Origin: Burkholderiales bacterium UBA2647
GTDB taxonomy: Bacteria > Pseudomonadota > Gammaproteobacteria > Burkholderiales > Burkholderiaceae_E
DNA length: 18,266 nucleotides
Assembly: GCA_002359635.1 (NCBI GenBank)
Contig: DENJ01000103.1
Location: forward strand, 1-18,266
Direction: 5' to 3'
The notes under the pieces are model-generated. The model saw only the letters and a program-made list of their open reading frames with translations. It was not told the DNA's origin and did no database searches. Both the position numbers and the translations under genes were made by a program. Positions 16,101-18,266 of this stretch are shown here, piece by piece (the first letter of the stretch is position 1; each line of letters starts with the position of its first letter).

Positions 16101-16510
16101 TCCTTCGGGCGATAAAGCACGAGCAACTTACCGATGGACTGCACAGCGGCACAGTTCAAGGCTTCGCAAAGCGCTTCGAGAATGGCCTGTCGGGTTTCGC
16201 GATCGTCGCCCGCCACGCGTACCTTGATCAGCTCATGGGCGCGGAGCGATCGGTCGGTTTCGCGGATGACCGCTTCGCTCAATCCTTCCTGGCCAATGAT
16301 CACCACAGGGTTGAGATGATGCGCAGCCGCTTTGAGCGATTTGCGCTCGGCTGCGCTCAGGATCAGCGCCACCCCGGGGTTGTCACCGTCGAGTTGGCGG
16401 TCGATGATCAGTGCGTTGCGGGCACGACCTTGCGGGGTTTCGGCCTGATTGCCCAGGGTTTTTTTTCGCGTCGATGCGCGTTTGCTGCCGGCGTTTGTTC
16501 GTTGATTCAT
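16091..16510 (-). CDS. yhbY: YhbY-family (CRM domain) RNA-binding protein
   Basis: Ribosome-assembly RNA-binding protein associated with pre-50S particles in the family. The CRM domain is complete: LSAAERKSLKAAAHHLNPVV, the GxxG loop in IIGQEGLSEAV, HELIKVRVAGDDRETR and the ending VQSIGKLLVLYRPKD. From ATG 16510 the product has 139 residues, with a basic, low-complexity N-terminus of about 46 residues before the domain; E. coli YhbY has 97. A GTG at 16372 would give 93 residues starting exactly at the CRM domain, so the start is uncertain. The frame continues up to 16573, but that part overlaps the divergent gene. The ATG at 16510 lies 17 bp from the start of that gene. Convergent overlap with greA is as noted there. 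Confidence 0.88.
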   Translation of the reverse strand: MNQRTNAGSKRASTRKKTLGNQAETPQGRARNALIIDRQLDGDNPGVALILSAAERKSLKAAAHHLNPVVIIGQEGLSEAVIRETDRSLRAHELIKVRVAGDDRETRQAILEALCEALNCAAVQSIGKLLVLYRPKDYS

Positions 16511-16516
16511 CAAGTG

Positions 16517-16522
16517 ATTGTA
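16517..16522 (-). promoter_or_regulatory. Candidate -10 box for yhbY
   Basis: TACAAT on the minus strand. The expected start about 7 bp downstream is 16510, exactly the A of the first possible yhbY ATG. The -35 region is weak (TTACTA at 18-bp spacing). It lies inside the 17-bp gap between the two divergent start codons. Confidence 0.35.
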
Positions 16523-16527
16523 AAGCG

Positions 16528-17460
16528 ATGCAAAAGATCTTAGTAACGGGCGGTGCAGGCTTTTTGGGCTCACATCTGTGTGATCGCTTAATTGAGCGCG
16601 GCCATGATGTGCTTTGTGTTGATAATTACTTCACCGGCAACAAGGCCAACATCAAACATTTGCTCGATCATCCGCATTTTGAGCTGATGCGGCATGACGT
16701 GACCTTTCCGCTTTATGTGGAAGTCGACAGGATTTTCAATCTAGCCTGCCCCGCCTCGCCGATTCATTACCAGCACGATCCTGTGCAAACCACCAAAACA
16801 AGCGTGCATGGGGCCATCAACATGTTGGGGCTTGCCAAGCGCACGAAAGCGCGGATTCTGCAGGCTTCAACCAGCGAAGTCTACGGTGATCCCGAGGTTC
16901 ACCCGCAACCTGAATCCTACTGGGGCAAGGTCAATCCCATCGGACTGCGCAGCTGCTACGACGAGGGCAAGCGTTGCGCGGAGACTTTGTTTTTTGATTA
17001 TTGGCGCCAGCATCAGCTACAGATCAAAGTCGTCAGGATCTTCAACACTTATGGCCCGAGAATGCATCCGAACGATGGACGTGTGGTCAGTAATTTCATC
17101 GTACAGGCGCTCAAAGGCGAGGACATCACCATGTTTGGTGAGGGTAGTCAGACCCGAAGCTTTTGCTATGTGGATGACTTGATCGAAGCCATGCTGAGGA
17201 TGATGGATTCGCCGGCAGATTTTGTTGGGCCGGTGAATATTGGCAATCCCGGTGAATTCACCATGCTCGAGCTTGCAGAAATGGTGTTGCGCCTGACCGG
17301 CTCGCGCAGCAAGATCAGCTTCAGGCCTTTGCCCTCGGATGATCCGAAGCAGCGTCGGCCCGATATCTCGCTTGCTAAGCGGGCGCTTGACTGGGAACCC
17401 AAGATCTCCCTGGAGGAGGGACTTGTGAAAACCATCGACTATTTCAAACGGATGATCTAG
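16528..17460 (+). CDS. UDP-glucuronate decarboxylase (UDP-xylose synthase)
   Basis: NAD-dependent short-chain dehydrogenase that converts UDP-glucuronate to UDP-xylose and CO2, a precursor for polysaccharide or glycan xylose. The 310-residue product has the N-terminal nucleotide loop TGGAGFLGSHL (7-17), VDNYFTGNKANI, the family marker NLACPASPIHYQ, the TSEVYGDP segment and the catalytic YDEGK (Y144, K148). RIFNTYGPRMHPNDGRVVSNF and SFCYVDDLI are also typical of UXS. ATG at 16528 gives the standard MQKILVTGGAGF start; the frame runs on to 16411 but inside yhbY. No strong ribosome site is seen. The gene lies between yhbY and rlmE, which are normally adjacent and divergent. No other sugar-nucleotide gene is in the window, so the glycan it feeds is unknown. 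Confidence 0.93.
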   Translation: MQKILVTGGAGFLGSHLCDRLIERGHDVLCVDNYFTGNKANIKHLLDHPHFELMRHDVTFPLYVEVDRIFNLACPASPIHYQHDPVQTTKTSVHGAINMLGLAKRTKARILQASTSEVYGDPEVHPQPESYWGKVNPIGLRSCYDEGKRCAETLFFDYWRQHQLQIKVVRIFNTYGPRMHPNDGRVVSNFIVQALKGEDITMFGEGSQTRSFCYVDDLIEAMLRMMDSPADFVGPVNIGNPGEFTMLELAEMVLRLTGSRSKISFRPLPSDDPKQRRPDISLAKRALDWEPKISLEEGLVKTIDYFKRMI

Positions 17461-17492
17461 CGCAGCGATCGGAAACACCCCAGGGGATATGC

Positions 17493-18173
17493 ATGCCAGC
17501 CGGCAAAAAGCATCGCTTTAACCAAAACTGGATGCATCGGCATCTCAATGACCCCTATGTTCGGAAAGCCCAGCAAAAGGGGTACCGGTCTCGTGCGGCT
17601 TTCAAGCTTGCTGAGATTGATGATCAGGATAAGTTGATCAAGCCGGGGATGTGTATCGTCGAACTGGGGGCTGCACCAGGGTCGTGGACGCAGCTTGTGC
17701 GCGAGCGCTTGGGTTTTGCCAACCATGCGCTGCGCGGCAAAATCATTACCCTTGATATGTTGCCGATGGAACCACTTGATGGCGTTTTGAGCCTCATTGG
17801 CGATTTTCGTGACGAGGAAACCTTGCAAATCCTTCAGGAAGTGCTACCTGATGGCCACTGCGATCTTGTGATCTCGGATATGGCACCGAATTTAAGCGGT
17901 GTGGCTTCGGCTGACAGTGCCCGGATGGGTGATTTGATCGGGCTTGCACTTGATTTTTCGACCACGCATCTCAAACCTGGGGGTAATCTGTTGGTGAAGT
18001 GTTTTCAAGGCAGTGGATTCAGTCAGTGGGTGGAGTCTTATAAGCGCGAGTTTCGGCAGGTTTTCATCCGGAAACCGAAGGCGAGTCGCGAGGAGTCGGC
18101 CGAAACCTATTTGTTGGGTAAGGGTTTGCTGCCGAGGGTCATGAGTCAATCCTTGGAACAGAATCCTCAGTAG
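17493..18173 (+). CDS. rlmE: 23S rRNA (uridine-2552-2'-O)-methyltransferase
   Basis: RlmE (FtsJ/RrmJ) uses SAM to methylate the 2'-OH of U2552 in the ribosomal A loop, late in 50S assembly. The 226-residue product has RSRAAFKL with K38, the SAM loop VELGAAPGSWTQ (56-67), SDMAPN with D129, LLVKCFQG with K169 and SAETYLLG with E204. These correspond to the catalytic K-D-K-E tetrad. AGGGGA lies 5 nt before the ATG. It follows the UDP-glucuronate decarboxylase by 32 bp and may be read from the same transcript. In many proteobacteria ftsH comes next; its start is not within the remaining 93 bp. Confidence 0.98.
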   Translation: MPAGKKHRFNQNWMHRHLNDPYVRKAQQKGYRSRAAFKLAEIDDQDKLIKPGMCIVELGAAPGSWTQLVRERLGFANHALRGKIITLDMLPMEPLDGVLSLIGDFRDEETLQILQEVLPDGHCDLVISDMAPNLSGVASADSARMGDLIGLALDFSTTHLKPGGNLLVKCFQGSGFSQWVESYKREFRQVFIRKPKASREESAETYLLGKGLLPRVMSQSLEQNPQ

Positions 18174-18266
18174 CAGGCTGTTGAACCCTTCGTCGCGCGC
18201 CGTGGACGCTCAACCCGGCGCTCTGAACCCCTCAGTGGCGAAGGTCATTGAGATTACGTACACTGC
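18174..18266 (+). other. Intergenic tail with no recognisable gene
   Basis: After the rlmE stop the last 93 bp show no ORF with family resemblance, no clear terminator and no clear promoter. The next gene, by analogy ftsH, would lie beyond the edge. Confidence 0.5.

Noticed and set aside
16459..16466. Run of eight T (A on the yhbY strand) as a terminator or slippery site
   Set aside because: No stem precedes it in either direction, and it is explained by the lysine codons of the yhbY N-terminal extension.
16411..16527. Upstream extension of the UDP-glucuronate decarboxylase frame
   Set aside because: It lies opposite yhbY, and the standard NAD-binding N-terminus begins at ATG 16528.

Overview
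The window reads as a stretch of core chromosome from a betaproteobacterium, most likely order Burkholderiales. The evidence is gene order and protein sequence: ribF-ileS, purN beside an RsmB/NOP methyltransferase, rpmB-rpmG, ffs-dnaX-ybaB-recR, carA-carB-greA, and yhbY divergent from rlmE, with proteins close in length and motifs to known proteobacterial versions. GC content is moderately high by eye. Genus cannot be fixed from the sequence alone. I see no tRNA or rRNA gene, transposase, integrase, phage gene, CRISPR array or toxin-antitoxin pair.

Layout. (1) 1-3487, minus strand: ribF (riboflavin kinase/FAD synthetase) runs into ileS (isoleucyl-tRNA synthetase), overlapping it by 17 bp; ileS leaves the window at its 3' end. 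(2) 3587-7078, plus strand: purN, an RsmB/NOP-family RNA m5C methyltransferase starting on the purN stop codon, then with its own promoter a membrane fatty-acid (acyl-CoA type) desaturase overlapping a small DUF442/TIGR01244 phosphatase-like gene. (3) 7112-8020, minus strand: rpmB-rpmG (L28, L33) with a near-consensus promoter and a possible terminator, preceded by trxA (thioredoxin). (4) 8180-10932, plus strand: the SRP RNA gene ffs, then dnaX (DNA polymerase III tau), ybaB and recR. (5) 11199-16100, plus strand: carA-carB (carbamoyl phosphate synthetase) and greA. (6) 16091-18173: yhbY on the minus strand, and on the plus strand a UDP-glucuronate decarboxylase followed by rlmE (FtsJ). The last 93 bp hold no recognisable gene.

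The genes serve translation (ileS, rpmB, rpmG, rlmE, yhbY, RsmB/NOP enzyme), transcript elongation (greA), protein targeting (ffs), replication and repair (dnaX, recR), nucleotide and arginine supply (purN, carAB), flavin cofactors (ribF), redox balance (trxA), membrane lipid fluidity (desaturase) and one sugar-nucleotide step (UDP-xylose synthesis).

I found no convincing undescribed multi-gene system. The points most worth checking are the in-frame 21-bp tandem repeats upstream of carA, which may give CarA a repeat-bearing N-terminal extension; the UDP-xylose synthase gene sitting inside the usually conserved yhbY/rlmE junction; and two genes, ribF and yhbY, whose start codons sit about where transcription should begin.
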